Below, one piece after another: positions 52,991 through 61,980 of a stretch of 64,000 nucleotides of DNA. Position 1 is the stretch's first letter; each line of letters starts with the position of its first letter. The position numbers were made by a program, and so were the translations under genes. Below the pieces are notes generated by a model, which did no database searches, had not been told where the DNA came from, and worked only from the letters and a program-made list of their open reading frames with translations. Source of the stretch: DASSFG01 sp035547915 (GTDB lineage: Bacteria > Planctomycetota > Planctomycetia > Pirellulales > JAICIG01); assembly GCA_035547915.1 (NCBI GenBank), contig DASZTS010000072.1, forward strand, positions 108,444 to 172,443, written 5' to 3'.

Positions 52991-53082
52991 GTCGGCGGCT
53001 TGAATCGACCAACTCGCTGATGTCCCATCACCGACAGGATGCGGCTTTTTGATGCGCCGGCCGAATTGGCTAAAATGCCAGA

Positions 53083-53236
53083 ATGGCCCGACGGTTTCAG
53101 TTCAGCTTGAGGGCGTTGCTGACCTTGACGGCAATCCGTGTATTTAGGGTACGGGGAAGCGGAGGGGATCAAGGCGATCAGGTTGCCCGATGGTAGCACG
53201 TGGATTGGCTACAACGCCGGCGAGACCGAGAAATAG
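53083..53236 (+). pseudogene. Remnant of an FxLRxLL-type membrane protein gene
   Basis: From ATG 53083 the text MARRFQFSLRALLTLTA is a perfect example of the local N-terminal anchor, but after about 17 residues it runs into a different frame. The other frame ends naturally as YLGYGEAEGIKAIRLPDGS then TWIGYNAGETEK and TAG at 53234-53236. The middle of the gene is missing, so an internal deletion joined the two ends out of frame. Confidence 0.72.
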
Positions 53237-53240
53237 CCTC

Positions 53241-53471
53241 ATGCCCCGCGCGCAGTTTTCCATCAAGACGTTGCTGTGGCTGATGGCGCTGGTAGGGGCG
53301 TTCTTCTTGGGAGTGGCCGGCGGAAACCGGCGCGCCACGATCGTTATCCAGGGTGAGCGCGAGCTATTCCGCGAACGCATGCGACGGGACCGAGCCGAGC
53401 TACACGCAAAGGAACAGCAGATCAACGAACTCAAAGAACACGTTCAGGCGTTGGAAAACCCGCAGCCGTAG
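53241..53471 (+). CDS. Small membrane-anchored coiled-coil protein
   Basis: A 76-residue protein from ATG 53241, 4 bp after the stop of the remnant. It begins MPRAQFSIKTLLWLMALVGA (FxIKxLL anchor), a single membrane helix, then a charged segment (RRDRAELHAKEQQINELKEH) likely to form a coiled coil. The longer frame adds 17 residues upstream that belong to the remnant. Possibly a partner or a decayed copy of larger proteins. Confidence 0.72.
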   Translation: MPRAQFSIKTLLWLMALVGAFFLGVAGGNRRATIVIQGERELFRERMRRDRAELHAKEQQINELKEHVQALENPQP

Positions 53472-53536
53472 TCTGTGCCCACTTCTCAGCACGCCCACGA
53501 AACCGACTTAGATACTGTTTCGTTTTGTGAGGTCCG

Positions 53537-54895
53537 ATGAACGAACCGCAATCCGCAGGTGATCGAACTATCTGCTGGGACTCCGCAACGCCTTTTCGCT
53601 TAACCATCCGCGGGTTGCTCGTCTGCATTTTTGGCGTCGCATTCGGACTTGCCGAAGGCCGCCGCGGGAACGGCTCGTTCTGCGGTGCACTTTTGGCTGC
53701 GCTCTCAGCCTGGGCAGCGATTGGCCTAAGCCAGCAAGCATGCGATCTATGGCGACATTTTCAAGGCCGCGACGACTTGGTTCGCGAACAACGCTGGGGC
53801 ATTCGTTTCGCGATCGGTTGGCGGATCGGCGCCATCCTGCTGTGGATCGCATACTACGTCGCTCGCGAATGCGAGGATGCTGAACTGCTGTCGTTGCCCG
53901 AACGAGCGAACTGGTCTGTATGGTTCGACGTCGGCCGTGAACTGCAGTTTGCGCTGCTAGACCTGCTTCTGTTGATCGCTGCTGGGTCAAGTTTCCCGGT
54001 CATGCCTCGTCGCCCGTCACGCTGGAGTCAAGTGATTTCCCGCCTTGCAATGGTCGCCGGCGCACTCCTCGCTTTGTTGCTCTACTGGTACCAGATGGAA
54101 ATCACGTTCTTGGTTCATGTGGCGTGTGATGCAATGGAGGCGGCGCGTATCTTGCCCTACCGCGACGCGCCCCACACCGAGCTTCTAACGCTAACGGAAC
54201 GATACCAGCCATTCATCTGGGGTTCGGCTGTGGCTGTTTGCCTCAGCCTATTCAACCTGGCACTGCTGTGGCGACTCGCAGTTCTTTGGCCGAGGCTTCG
54301 TTGGCTGAAAGCGGCCTTATTCGCAGTCGGCGTCTTGCTGATGTGCGCCGTCGTATACCGGCTGGCGACGACCGCATTTCCGAAAGCCTGCCCCTATTTA
54401 GTGGCGAACCTGCAACTGGCCCCGGCTAATTATTGGATTCTCGCCGCAGTCATAGTCGGCGTTGCGCTAACGGCGTCGACCTATCGCTTGTGTGCCCGGC
54501 CTTGGGACAATAAAGGTGGCATGAACGTCGCCTGGCGAGTGAAACGCGGATATCTGCACGAGCGAATGCCTTGGATGATCCTTCTGGCAGTTGCGACGAT
54601 TGGCGCAATCGTTGAACATGCAATCCGACTGCATATCTGGTCGGACTGGTTTCAAGTCATCGTCTTTCTATTCGTGGAACCTAGGAATATGTTGTCGCTT
54701 GCTCTCTTCGTGTTTGCTTTGGCTCGCCTGCCCGGCGCATTATGGGGGCGACCGCCGGTGGCGTGGGGCGTCGCCGCACTCGATCCGCTGCAATACATTG
54801 TCGTTTGGTGCCTCTCCGTCTTGCAGGCTCCCATAGTCATCGCCGCAATCGCATCGTTCAGCTTCGCTCCGTGGCTGAGCAGTTGGGTGTTTTGA
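53537..54895 (+). CDS. Polytopic membrane protein, unknown family
   Basis: A 452-residue protein with about ten hydrophobic segments and few long loops. The N-terminus carries TPFRLTIRGLLVCIFGVAFG, an FxLxxRxLL variant. GAGG lies 5 nt before ATG 53537. No transporter signature or enzyme motif is visible. Segments such as LPERANWSVWFDVGRELQF sit in loops. It is the last gene of a plus-strand run of anchored proteins. Confidence 0.72.
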   Translation: MNEPQSAGDRTICWDSATPFRLTIRGLLVCIFGVAFGLAEGRRGNGSFCGALLAALSAWAAIGLSQQACDLWRHFQGRDDLVREQRWGIRFAIGWRIGAILLWIAYYVARECEDAELLSLPERANWSVWFDVGRELQFALLDLLLLIAAGSSFPVMPRRPSRWSQVISRLAMVAGALLALLLYWYQMEITFLVHVACDAMEAARILPYRDAPHTELLTLTERYQPFIWGSAVAVCLSLFNLALLWRLAVLWPRLRWLKAALFAVGVLLMCAVVYRLATTAFPKACPYLVANLQLAPANYWILAAVIVGVALTASTYRLCARPWDNKGGMNVAWRVKRGYLHERMPWMILLAVATIGAIVEHAIRLHIWSDWFQVIVFLFVEPRNMLSLALFVFALARLPGALWGRPPVAWGVAALDPLQYIVVWCLSVLQAPIVIAAIASFSFAPWLSSWVF

Positions 54896-55387
54896 TCGCA
54901 CGCTGACCCAAAAGTGGTTCTCGTGTCATCGATCGGCAACGGCCGACTTGCTGTAAAGCGTTCGCTTGCCGCTGCTCCTGTGCTGGAGCCCGGTGATCGA
55001 GTTGAGGCTGCTCGTTATTTTAAGGAGAGAGCATCGACCGATGACCCCGACTCGCGCAGGCCACGGGGCGGTTCGGAACAGGAGCCCCGCGGTCACCCGA
55101 ACTCGCGTTGGCCACATCGTCCCAGTGCGGTTCGCAAACTTCGGTGTGCCGGTCCTGTACGAGTTGCGCAACTGGCCTTCGATTGGACTAACGACACCAT
55201 TCACGGGGCCGTGGCGAGCGCGGTTGACTTCAGAAACCGAGCGGCCCGTGGCTCTGGCGCACCGCTTGTTATGTCGAAGCGCCAATCGCCTGCTATTTTC
55301 CATTCGCATCCCTGGCATCACTTGCCGCCACACGCACGCGCAATTTGCTCTCAAGACGAAAGGTGGTTGGAGCCCCGTCGGCAACTC
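54896..55387. other. Gene-free stretch
   Basis: 492 bp. Two opposite open frames of about 150 residues cross it, but neither has a signal sequence, a start site or family-like text, so I do not call them. A direct repeat of about 19 bp with mismatches (CCCGACTCGCGCAGGCCAC and CCCGAACTCGCGTTGGCCAC) lies at about 55040-55120. Confidence 0.5.
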
Positions 55388-58198
55388 CTACGTGGATTTA
55401 TCGCCGTACTCGACCTCGTAATACAACGTCCGATCGCGGGTGCCGTCTATGGTGAACCGGCCGGAGTGTACTTCCAATGTCTTGCCGGTGCGTTGGCCGG
55501 CGTGATCGAGGACGTGGACGGCGGCGATCGGACGCTTGCCGATCGAAATCGTGGCTTTGACCGGCTCGAGCAGGATCGGGCCTTGGCCGTTGTCGAGGAT
55601 GCGCTCGTCGATCGCGAAGTACTTGAAGCCGGTGTTGGAGTTGCGGGCCACAACGCTCAGCAGGGCCCGTTTGGCGTTGTCGAGATCGGACTCCTTATCG
55701 ACCGCCGTGAGGATCACGCTCGCGTAGGGGCTTTTTAATTCGATGTCGACGTTGCCCAGACTCTGCGGCCGGCCGGCCGCGAATCCGACAACGCCTTTCG
55801 TGCCCGCGGTATCGATCGTGAAGAACCCCTGACCCGACGTCTCCCAACGCAGTTGCTTGGTCGCGCTCACGATCGCGGTTCCGTCGCGGAAGCGAGCGAG
55901 ATCGGGAAAGGTGCTCGGCCGGCTCGATTGGGGCTTGTCCGAGAATTCGACCACGCAACGGCCGGCGGCCAGCGCTTCCTCCGGCGTGCTCCCGCTGAAG
56001 GATTTGATGTCACCCGTCTGTTGCACCGTGTCGCTGAAGTTGAATCTGCCCGACGCCAGGTCATCGGCACCGACTCGGCGCGTGCTGATGATCTCGCCCT
56101 CTTTCACATCCCCGCGGTAGATCATCCTGGCCAGGGTCGGGAATTGGCCGAGGCTCGTCGGCACGTCGGCATCCCACACGCCCCACGGCTGCCAACCGGC
56201 TCGATCGTTATACGCCTGCCGGCGCGGAGACGACTGGAACTCGAAACTGGCGTCCCAGCCCTGCAACCCGAGCCCATACGCCGCCATGATCGCCGGTCCC
56301 TCGGCGCTATAGAGCGAGGGATAGACATGGATCCATTCGCTCACGCCGAACGGCCGATCGACGACCTGCTGCAAGCCGCTGGAAAAGTAGCCGCTGCCGG
56401 GATGGCTGAGCATCGTGTCGGTGAGTTGTCCGCCGAAGTAATTGTGGCGATCGATGAAACCCACCATCGCGTCGGAACGCAGGTTGAGATAGTGTGGCAG
56501 CATCGCGGGGGCCTGCCAGGGCGAACCGCACAAGGGGCCGCGATAGCCGGCGTCGCGAATCGCCTTGGCGAACCGCGTGTAGAAGCGATTCTGCACCTCG
56601 TGCATCCACGTGGCGGCGTCGAGCAGCCGCTGGCGCGGGCCACCCTTCTGCTTCGGCAGATTATCGCTGCCGAAGAACCACGGGTTGAGTTGTGGCACGA
56701 TGTTCTTCGCCGCCAGCGATTCGCCCGACTGGAGGCCGTCCCAGGCCTTGGCCAGGGCCTCGTCGGTGCCGTACTTCGCTTTCAGCCAGTCGGCGAATTT
56801 CGCCAAGAAGAGCTTCTTGTAGGTCGGGCAGGCGTTGAACGCCGATTCCGACGTGTAGAAGAAGATGTCGTCTTCGTTCTGCAACTCGATGAATGCCAGG
56901 GCCGGGTCGTCGGCGTAGGCCACGCCCGTGTGCGGGTTCTTGTGCTTCAGCAGGTTGACGATCATCTCGATCATCAGGTCCTGCACATCCTCGGCGAAGT
57001 TGATGAAGGCGTAGGTCTTGCCGTTGAGGTTCTTCTCGATCTCGTCGTAGGCGACGAGCCGATCGCGATTGCCCGCACAGACCATGAACCCGAACGTGTG
57101 CGACCAGGCGTAATACACGCCGCGCTGCGTGAGCTGGGCGGCGAAATAGTCGAAGCGGTCGAGCCCCTCGCGATCCATGAGCGTGGCATCGTTGGCATCG
57201 CCGATGCCGTTGTCGCGCCCCTTCGGATAGCTGAACTTGTGCAACCGCACGGCGTTGATGCCATAGCGGGCGAAGCGGGCCGCCGTCGCCTCGGCCTCCG
57301 CTTGCTCCGGAGCACAGCCGCTGCCATACGACAGGTTCGTGCCCCAGAACTTGATGGGCGTGCCGTCGGCGAGTTCGAACCGATCGTCGACCATCCGCAC
57401 GCCGCCGCGCTTGCCCGCTGGCTTCTCGAGCCAGTCGTCCATGGCGATGACGCCGGGGCCGTCGAGCTTCTCGGGGATCGTGAGCGGGAACCAATCCGGC
57501 CCCGCCAACGTGCGTGAGAGTCTTTCGAGGTCTTCTTGGCGGGCGAGTAGGCTCGCCTCGCCGGGGAACGTCGCGGTGATCGTCGTGCTGGTCTTGCCGG
57601 CCTTGTAGACCTTGTCGGCCAGCAACACCCGCATGTCGCCATCGAAGGCGAGCGGAGTCGGCGGCTCGAACGCGAACGCTACGTCGCCCACGCCCTCCAT
57701 GCCGAGCACGGCCTTCTTCGTCGCCGGCTGCGCGGTGATTCCCACCGGCAGCTTCACGACGCTCGTCTTGCCGTCTGCCAGCGAGAGCGTCCACTGCCCC
57801 TTGGCGAATCCCTTCTCCGGTCCCAACCCGGCGATGAGCATCGTCACCGGCACATCCTTCGCGGCGTTCAGATCGTATTGGAACGCAACCTGCCGCGGCC
57901 CGCTCTTGCGGACGCGGAACCGGATGTCGATGACCTCGCCGCGATCCTTGTTGACGACGAACTGCGTCGTCACGTCGAGCGTGTCTCCCTGTGCCTTCTG
58001 ATCGGCACCCACTCCGACCCATTGCCAATTGGGGCCCCAGCCGACGATCGTCGTGTGGGCCACCGGCGTCTCGCCCTGCAGGAGTTTGAATTCGAACGAA
58101 TTCGACGGCGAAACCAGCGCGCTCCACGGCTCGGCCGCCGCGGCGGTCGAAATCAACGAGACGAAGAGTATGAAACACCGAAGCGGGAATTTTTTCAT
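55388..58198 (-). CDS. Large secreted glycoside-hydrolase-like protein
   Basis: A 936-residue protein with signal peptide (CFILFVSLISTAAAAEPW). The N-terminal 250 residues are beta-rich. A (beta/alpha)8-type domain follows from about 285: IKFWGTNLSYGSGCAPE, RYGINAVRLHKFSYP, FIELQNEDD (a candidate acid/base Glu near 470), and PFGVSEWIHVYP (candidate nucleophile Glu near 650). A C-terminal beta-sandwich ends the protein. The layout recalls clan GH-A enzymes such as GH5-like ones, but I cannot assign a family. It probably degrades extracellular polysaccharide. It is not in an operon with other sugar genes. Confidence 0.82.
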   Translation of the reverse strand: MKKFPLRCFILFVSLISTAAAAEPWSALVSPSNSFEFKLLQGETPVAHTTIVGWGPNWQWVGVGADQKAQGDTLDVTTQFVVNKDRGEVIDIRFRVRKSGPRQVAFQYDLNAAKDVPVTMLIAGLGPEKGFAKGQWTLSLADGKTSVVKLPVGITAQPATKKAVLGMEGVGDVAFAFEPPTPLAFDGDMRVLLADKVYKAGKTSTTITATFPGEASLLARQEDLERLSRTLAGPDWFPLTIPEKLDGPGVIAMDDWLEKPAGKRGGVRMVDDRFELADGTPIKFWGTNLSYGSGCAPEQAEAEATAARFARYGINAVRLHKFSYPKGRDNGIGDANDATLMDREGLDRFDYFAAQLTQRGVYYAWSHTFGFMVCAGNRDRLVAYDEIEKNLNGKTYAFINFAEDVQDLMIEMIVNLLKHKNPHTGVAYADDPALAFIELQNEDDIFFYTSESAFNACPTYKKLFLAKFADWLKAKYGTDEALAKAWDGLQSGESLAAKNIVPQLNPWFFGSDNLPKQKGGPRQRLLDAATWMHEVQNRFYTRFAKAIRDAGYRGPLCGSPWQAPAMLPHYLNLRSDAMVGFIDRHNYFGGQLTDTMLSHPGSGYFSSGLQQVVDRPFGVSEWIHVYPSLYSAEGPAIMAAYGLGLQGWDASFEFQSSPRRQAYNDRAGWQPWGVWDADVPTSLGQFPTLARMIYRGDVKEGEIISTRRVGADDLASGRFNFSDTVQQTGDIKSFSGSTPEEALAAGRCVVEFSDKPQSSRPSTFPDLARFRDGTAIVSATKQLRWETSGQGFFTIDTAGTKGVVGFAAGRPQSLGNVDIELKSPYASVILTAVDKESDLDNAKRALLSVVARNSNTGFKYFAIDERILDNGQGPILLEPVKATISIGKRPIAAVHVLDHAGQRTGKTLEVHSGRFTIDGTRDRTLYYEVEYGDKST

Positions 58199-58419
58199 GT
58201 CGCGTCGCTAGCTCAATGGGTGCGGTGTGTTGCGAGGTTGATCGGCTCCTAGCATACTTCGCGTTCGCGGTCCGGAACATCACACCGATCGGAGGGGAGT
58301 GCGATATCCGGGAAGAGCACACCACCTGTGCAAGATTCCTTGACCGGGCCGCACCGGCCGCTTCAAAATGCGTCTGTCGGCAAGCGGCAGGCTCGGGAAT
58401 CCGAATTGGGAGATTTGCC

Positions 58420-59331
58420 ATGCACCGCGGCTCGAGTTTCTTACCTGGTCCGCGCCCGTCGCGGAAGAACCGCCACGACGGCTCGATCGGTCGGCATACT
58501 CCCTCGTCGATCGTCGTTCTGGGGGTGCTGGCTCTGCTGTCGTCGCTGGCTTCGGTTCGGGCGGAAGACGAGCCCAGCCCGAGTGAAGAATCTCCACAGG
58601 TCGACGAAGCGCGCGCCAAGCGGCTGCAACAGATGACGGCGCACGCGGCGGAATATGAGTTGTGGGGCGGCGAAGACGAGCAACGGGCCTTCAAGCGGGC
58701 CGACCGGCCGGTGCTGCGCTGGTCGAATCCACAGCGGGCGACCGCCGATGGCGGCCTCTTTCTCTGGAGCGACAAGAACCGCCCGGCGGCCGTGCTGTGC
58801 ATCTACAAATCGGGCGAGGATCAGGTCGACCATGAGTGGCAATCGCTCTCGACCGCACCGTTCCGTGCCACGTACCGCGGAGCAACGGCCTGGCAGCCGC
58901 GCACGGCGGGCGTGGAGTTCCGCCGCCTGCCGGGAAAATCGGAGCTGGCCGCGGCGACACCCGTGCGTCGCCTGGCGCAGTTGCACCGCCTGTTGAACGA
59001 CTTTTCCGGTTCGCTGGGCCGAGAGGAACGCAAGCACGAACTGCGGGCGCTGACGCAGCCCATCTACCGCTATGCCGACGAAGACTCCGACGTGGTCGAC
59101 GGGGCCGTCTTCGCGCTGACCCAAGGGACCGATCCGGAAATCCTGTTGTTGTTCGAAGCACGACGCGCCGAGGGGCAGCCGCTCACCTGGTGGTGGGCCG
59201 CGGCCAGGATGAGCATGGTGCCGCTCGAATTGAAGTATCGCGATGAACTGGTGTGGACGGTCGACTGGCGCCGGCAGCGCGACGAACGCGGGCCGTGCAT
59301 CACACTCGTCCGCCCGTGGTTGGAGCCCTGA
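58420..59331 (+). CDS. Exported paralogue of a planctomycete family (copy D)
   Basis: About 303 residues from ATG 58420, chosen because GGGAG lies 8 nt upstream; the frame is open further up but without support. A hydrophobic segment (SSIVVLGVLALLSSLASVRA) about 30 residues in acts as signal or anchor. The family core is complete: VLRWSNPQRATADGGLFLW, HEWQSLSTAPFRATYRGAT, LRALTQPIYRYAD, VDGAVFALTQGTDPEILLLF and LKYRDELVWTVDW. It is far from copies A-C and in the opposite orientation. It converges on the lipase gene with a 20 bp gap. Confidence 0.82.
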   Translation: MHRGSSFLPGPRPSRKNRHDGSIGRHTPSSIVVLGVLALLSSLASVRAEDEPSPSEESPQVDEARAKRLQQMTAHAAEYELWGGEDEQRAFKRADRPVLRWSNPQRATADGGLFLWSDKNRPAAVLCIYKSGEDQVDHEWQSLSTAPFRATYRGATAWQPRTAGVEFRRLPGKSELAAATPVRRLAQLHRLLNDFSGSLGREERKHELRALTQPIYRYADEDSDVVDGAVFALTQGTDPEILLLFEARRAEGQPLTWWWAAARMSMVPLELKYRDELVWTVDWRRQRDERGPCITLVRPWLEP

Positions 59332-59351
59332 CGGCCCGCTGCGTCTCCTTC

Positions 59352-60230
59352 TCAGGGACGCGCTAGCCGCGCGATGGCCGGGATGTAGGCGTCGACCAGC
59401 GAATGGTCCTTGGCGACTTGCTGAATCTGCCCGGTGGCGGCCAGCTTGCCGAAATGCACCAAGCGATCGCCTTCGAGCAGGATCTCTTCGATCCCTTTAG
59501 GTTCGGAGAGCGTGCCGCCCCAATTCAGGAATTCCAGCCGACCGACCGAGTCGTACGCCTGGGCCGAAAGTCGCGCGAATCGGGAATCGATGGCGGCCAA
59601 GAACGGAAGCAGATGCGCGGCGGGCGGCAGGTGCGGCACCAGGTCGTCCGTGTTCTCGAACCGCCAATCCTTCAGGATCCGGCCGTCGTAATCGTTGGCG
59701 AACTGCGTGTTGCCGGCCCGTGCCGAGCCGAATGTATAGACGCCCACCGGCGTGATCGCCGCTTCGTGTTGCAGCCGCAGCGCGCCCAACGACGCCAACG
59801 CGCCGCCCTTGCTATGCCCCGTGACGACCACCGGCAGCTTGCTCGCCGCGTGCTGCGCCTCGACGGCCGCCAGCACTCCGTCCCAGAGCAGATCCAGCGA
59901 CTTGGCGAACCCCTGGTGGACGAGTCCCGAGGTATACGACGCGCTCGTCAGCTTGGCGTCTCCGTTATTGACCCAGTCCAACACACTGTTCACAAAATCG
60001 TCCCAATCGTCGAGATTGATCGGCAGCGTCCCACGGAACGCGACGATCACCTCCGTCGCTGTAGTACCGACGAGCGCCGCATTGATATGCGCCAGGAACG
60101 ACTGCGGCTGCGCCACGAACCCCATGTCGCCGCAGAAAGGACAGCTTGCCATACCGCCCGGCCGATCGACGTAGTACGTAATATCGCTGGCCTTCGCCAT
60201 ACGGCACGCCATCTTCAGATCGACACCCAT
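59352..60230 (-). CDS. Class-3 lipase
   Basis: A 292-residue protein from ATG 60230, with AAAGGAG 8 nt upstream; a longer frame to 60284 lacks support. The lipase_3 features are VIVAFRGT (oxyanion side), VVVTGHSKGGALA (nucleophile Ser), the Asp in NTDDLVPHLPP and His in KDHSLVDAY near the end. No signal peptide is seen. An N-terminal CPFCGD suggests a pair of Cys that might bind metal or form a disulfide. It acts on triacylglycerol or related esters by family knowledge; the true substrate is unknown. Confidence 0.87.
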   Translation of the reverse strand: MGVDLKMACRMAKASDITYYVDRPGGMASCPFCGDMGFVAQPQSFLAHINAALVGTTATEVIVAFRGTLPINLDDWDDFVNSVLDWVNNGDAKLTSASYTSGLVHQGFAKSLDLLWDGVLAAVEAQHAASKLPVVVTGHSKGGALASLGALRLQHEAAITPVGVYTFGSARAGNTQFANDYDGRILKDWRFENTDDLVPHLPPAAHLLPFLAAIDSRFARLSAQAYDSVGRLEFLNWGGTLSEPKGIEEILLEGDRLVHFGKLAATGQIQQVAKDHSLVDAYIPAIARLARP

Positions 60231-60629
60231 AACGTGATCTCCTTTGTTGTCTATCGACGCTTCATAAAGATCCTCATCCCTCAAGGGCTTTGCCTAGGAG
60301 TCCGGTTTGGCCAGAAAGTCTACTCTAACTTTCTGACCGCGCTGAGTTCGACCACCGTGCGGTCCATCAGCACAATGATGATGAGCATCCTAAACGACCG
60401 TCTTCGCCTTCGCGCGGAAGCCGCGGCTCCCGTGCCGGAGGTCCTTGCGGCATTTCGATGAACCGCACGCACCATATCCATTTCTTTGATGGCTTCCGCG
60501 CTAATGCGTTTGTAGCGCCGACCACGCGGCTTCTACGGCACTCGTTGCGTCACTGATGGCCTTCAGTACGTCCCTCTCGTCGACGTATTCCGATCGCGAT
60601 TGTAATTCGAGCCGTTAGCAAAAGCGGCG
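60231..60629. other. Gene-free stretch with a short inverted repeat
   Basis: 399 bp upstream of the lipase. CAGAAAGT (60312-60319) and ACTTTCTG (60328-60335) form a perfect 8-bp inverted repeat with an 8-nt loop, 82 bp upstream of the lipase start. No other feature stands out. Confidence 0.5.
60312..60335. promoter_or_regulatory. Inverted repeat upstream of the lipase gene
   Basis: A perfect 8-bp inverted repeat, CAGAAAGT-8-ACTTTCTG. The position is suitable for an operator, but no promoter boxes are convincing and no second copy exists in the window. Confidence 0.35.
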
Positions 60630-61097
60630 TCATGGATATCGATTGACGGTGCAATTCGGCAACGCGGTCGCCAGCTTCTCGAGGCCGGCATCCGTGACGC
60701 TCGTATTCCCGAGCATCAGTTCCTCGAGCTGCGAAAGCGAATGGAGATGTTCGAGGCCACGGTCGGTCACGCCGGGGCCGTGCAGGACGATGGCTCTCAG
60801 GGTGGGGATTCGCTCCAAGTACTCGCAAATCTCGTCACCGGCGTCGACGGTGCCGACCGCGTGAATACGCGCACAGAAATCGTTGCCGACCAACTTGCGG
60901 ATGAGACCGGGCCGACAATATTCGCCATTCGCGCCGGTCACTTCCCAATCGTAGGTGACGGCGCCCCCCAACCTTTCAATGGCTTCGGCGATCCTTCGTT
61001 GTTTCAAGGTCCGATCGGCCTCGAAGCCAAGCGCGATGCCGAGCACGGTCATCGCCGCCAACATCGCCCGCAAGCTGAATCGAAACCGTCGGGTCAT
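60630..61097 (-). CDS. Anchored protein with short leucine-rich-repeat tail
   Basis: About 155 residues from ATG 61097 (two codons inside a GTG start). RRFRFSLRAMLAAMTVLGIA is the FxLRxLL-type anchor. The body ends with two LRR-like units (IPTLRAIVLHGPGVTDRGL and LSQLEELMLGNTSVTDAGL). It is shorter than the LRR proteins at 47-49 kb. Repeat R7 lies directly upstream. Confidence 0.78.
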   Translation of the reverse strand: MTRRFRFSLRAMLAAMTVLGIALGFEADRTLKQRRIAEAIERLGGAVTYDWEVTGANGEYCRPGLIRKLVGNDFCARIHAVGTVDAGDEICEYLERIPTLRAIVLHGPGVTDRGLEHLHSLSQLEELMLGNTSVTDAGLEKLATALPNCTVNRYP

Positions 61098-61108
61098 CGG
61101 CACAGTCT

Positions 61109-61184
61109 AGCAGAACGCAACCATCTCACCCGAGGCGGCGTTTACGGCCGATTTTTTGCCCACGTCGCTCCGGCTGCCGGGGAG
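61109..61184 (+). repeat. Dispersed palindromic element, copy R7
   Basis: Forward, partly degenerate copy: the core CGGCGTTTACGGCCGATTTT at 61136-61155, then GCCCACGTCGCTCCGGCTGC. The left third is poorly conserved. It sits between the stop of the gene at 61187-61588 (2 bp away) and the start of the gene at 60630-61097. Confidence 0.65.
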
Positions 61185-61186
61185 GG

Positions 61187-61588
61187 CTACGGGCGGACTT
61201 CCAGGGTAGACATGATGCACGGCCCCTCGGGTTCCATCTGCCACAACATCAATTTGTGGTTGCCTGGCTGTTCGGCACCGTCCAGAAGCATTTGCACTTC
61301 GTAGGTGCCGGCGCCCTTCCTTCGCGATATGCCGAGATGCCCCCACCGATGACGCTGGCCGTCCTTCTTCTGGGGTGCTTCGGCGAGGACGAGGAAGTGG
61401 TGAATCTCCGGTCCGTTGAAATGGAAAAACTGTCCGGTCACCTCGATGTGCTGCCTCACGCGAACCGGGCTCGCGTGGACGTATTGTCGATGGGTGCCGC
61501 GGAAGCGCCACGACCCGAGGCCGACGCAGATCGCGACGATCGCCACCAGCAACGCGCGGAGGGTGAATTGTGGGCGGCGCATGGTCAT
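61187..61588 (-). CDS. Small anchored hypothetical protein
   Basis: A 133-residue protein starting at 61588 (ATGA overlap with the gene upstream; an ATG two codons later is also possible). RRPQFTLRALLVAIVAICVG is the FxLRxLL anchor. The soluble part has an immunoglobulin-like beta text (TYEVQMLLDGAEQPGNHKLM). No family recognised. Confidence 0.72.
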   Translation of the reverse strand: MTMRRPQFTLRALLVAIVAICVGLGSWRFRGTHRQYVHASPVRVRQHIEVTGQFFHFNGPEIHHFLVLAEAPQKKDGQRHRWGHLGISRRKGAGTYEVQMLLDGAEQPGNHKLMLWQMEPEGPCIMSTLEVRP

Positions 61589-61980
61589 TTCGATCGCATC
61601 GCCACGATTTCGGCCACTGCCCGATGCGCGACGTCGTGACCGCGCTGCGTAAAATCGAGCACACCGACCGGCGGAGGAGGCGAGTCTCCCGCGAAGGCGG
61701 ACCAGCGCGGCAACGGCATCCTCAGGTCTGATGTGGCGAGCAATCGGAGGCGGCGGGCTTGAACGAGGGTTTCGATCGCGGCCTCAAACGCCGCCTGAGT
61801 GCACTCCAACTCCGGCCGGTGCGCATTGGCCACGACGGCAAAGCGCGACATTTCCGACGGCGGCAGCGGAGTTTTCATCCGCACCAAGTCCAGAACAAAA
61901 AACTCGGCGATCGAGATACCGGCGGTTTCTGTGGCCCTGCAAAGCGATTCATACCAGTCCATCTCGGCCACCGTTACCAC
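61585..61980 (-). CDS. Hypothetical protein
   Basis: A 131-residue protein from GTG 61980, or ATG 61962 (MDWYESLCRATETAGISIAE). Soluble and helical (FEAAIETLVQARRLRLLATS). The stop overlaps the start of the following anchored protein by 4 bp, so translation is coupled. No domain recognised. Confidence 0.62.
   Translation of the reverse strand: MVTVAEMDWYESLCRATETAGISIAEFFVLDLVRMKTPLPPSEMSRFAVVANAHRPELECTQAAFEAAIETLVQARRLRLLATSDLRMPLPRWSAFAGDSPPPPVGVLDFTQRGHDVAHRAVAEIVAMRSK

Larger units (their letters stand above)
52427..53082. other. Gene-free stretch with repeat R6 and a candidate ncRNA
   Basis: 656 bp without a real ORF. It holds repeat R6 (52733-52834) and a two-hairpin region ending in a terminator (52880-52990). 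The rest (52440-52730) shows nothing recognisable. Confidence 0.55.

Noticed and set aside
54926..55421. Two opposite ORFs of about 150 residues
   Set aside because: No start site, no membrane or domain text, no homologue recognised. Chance frames in a gap.
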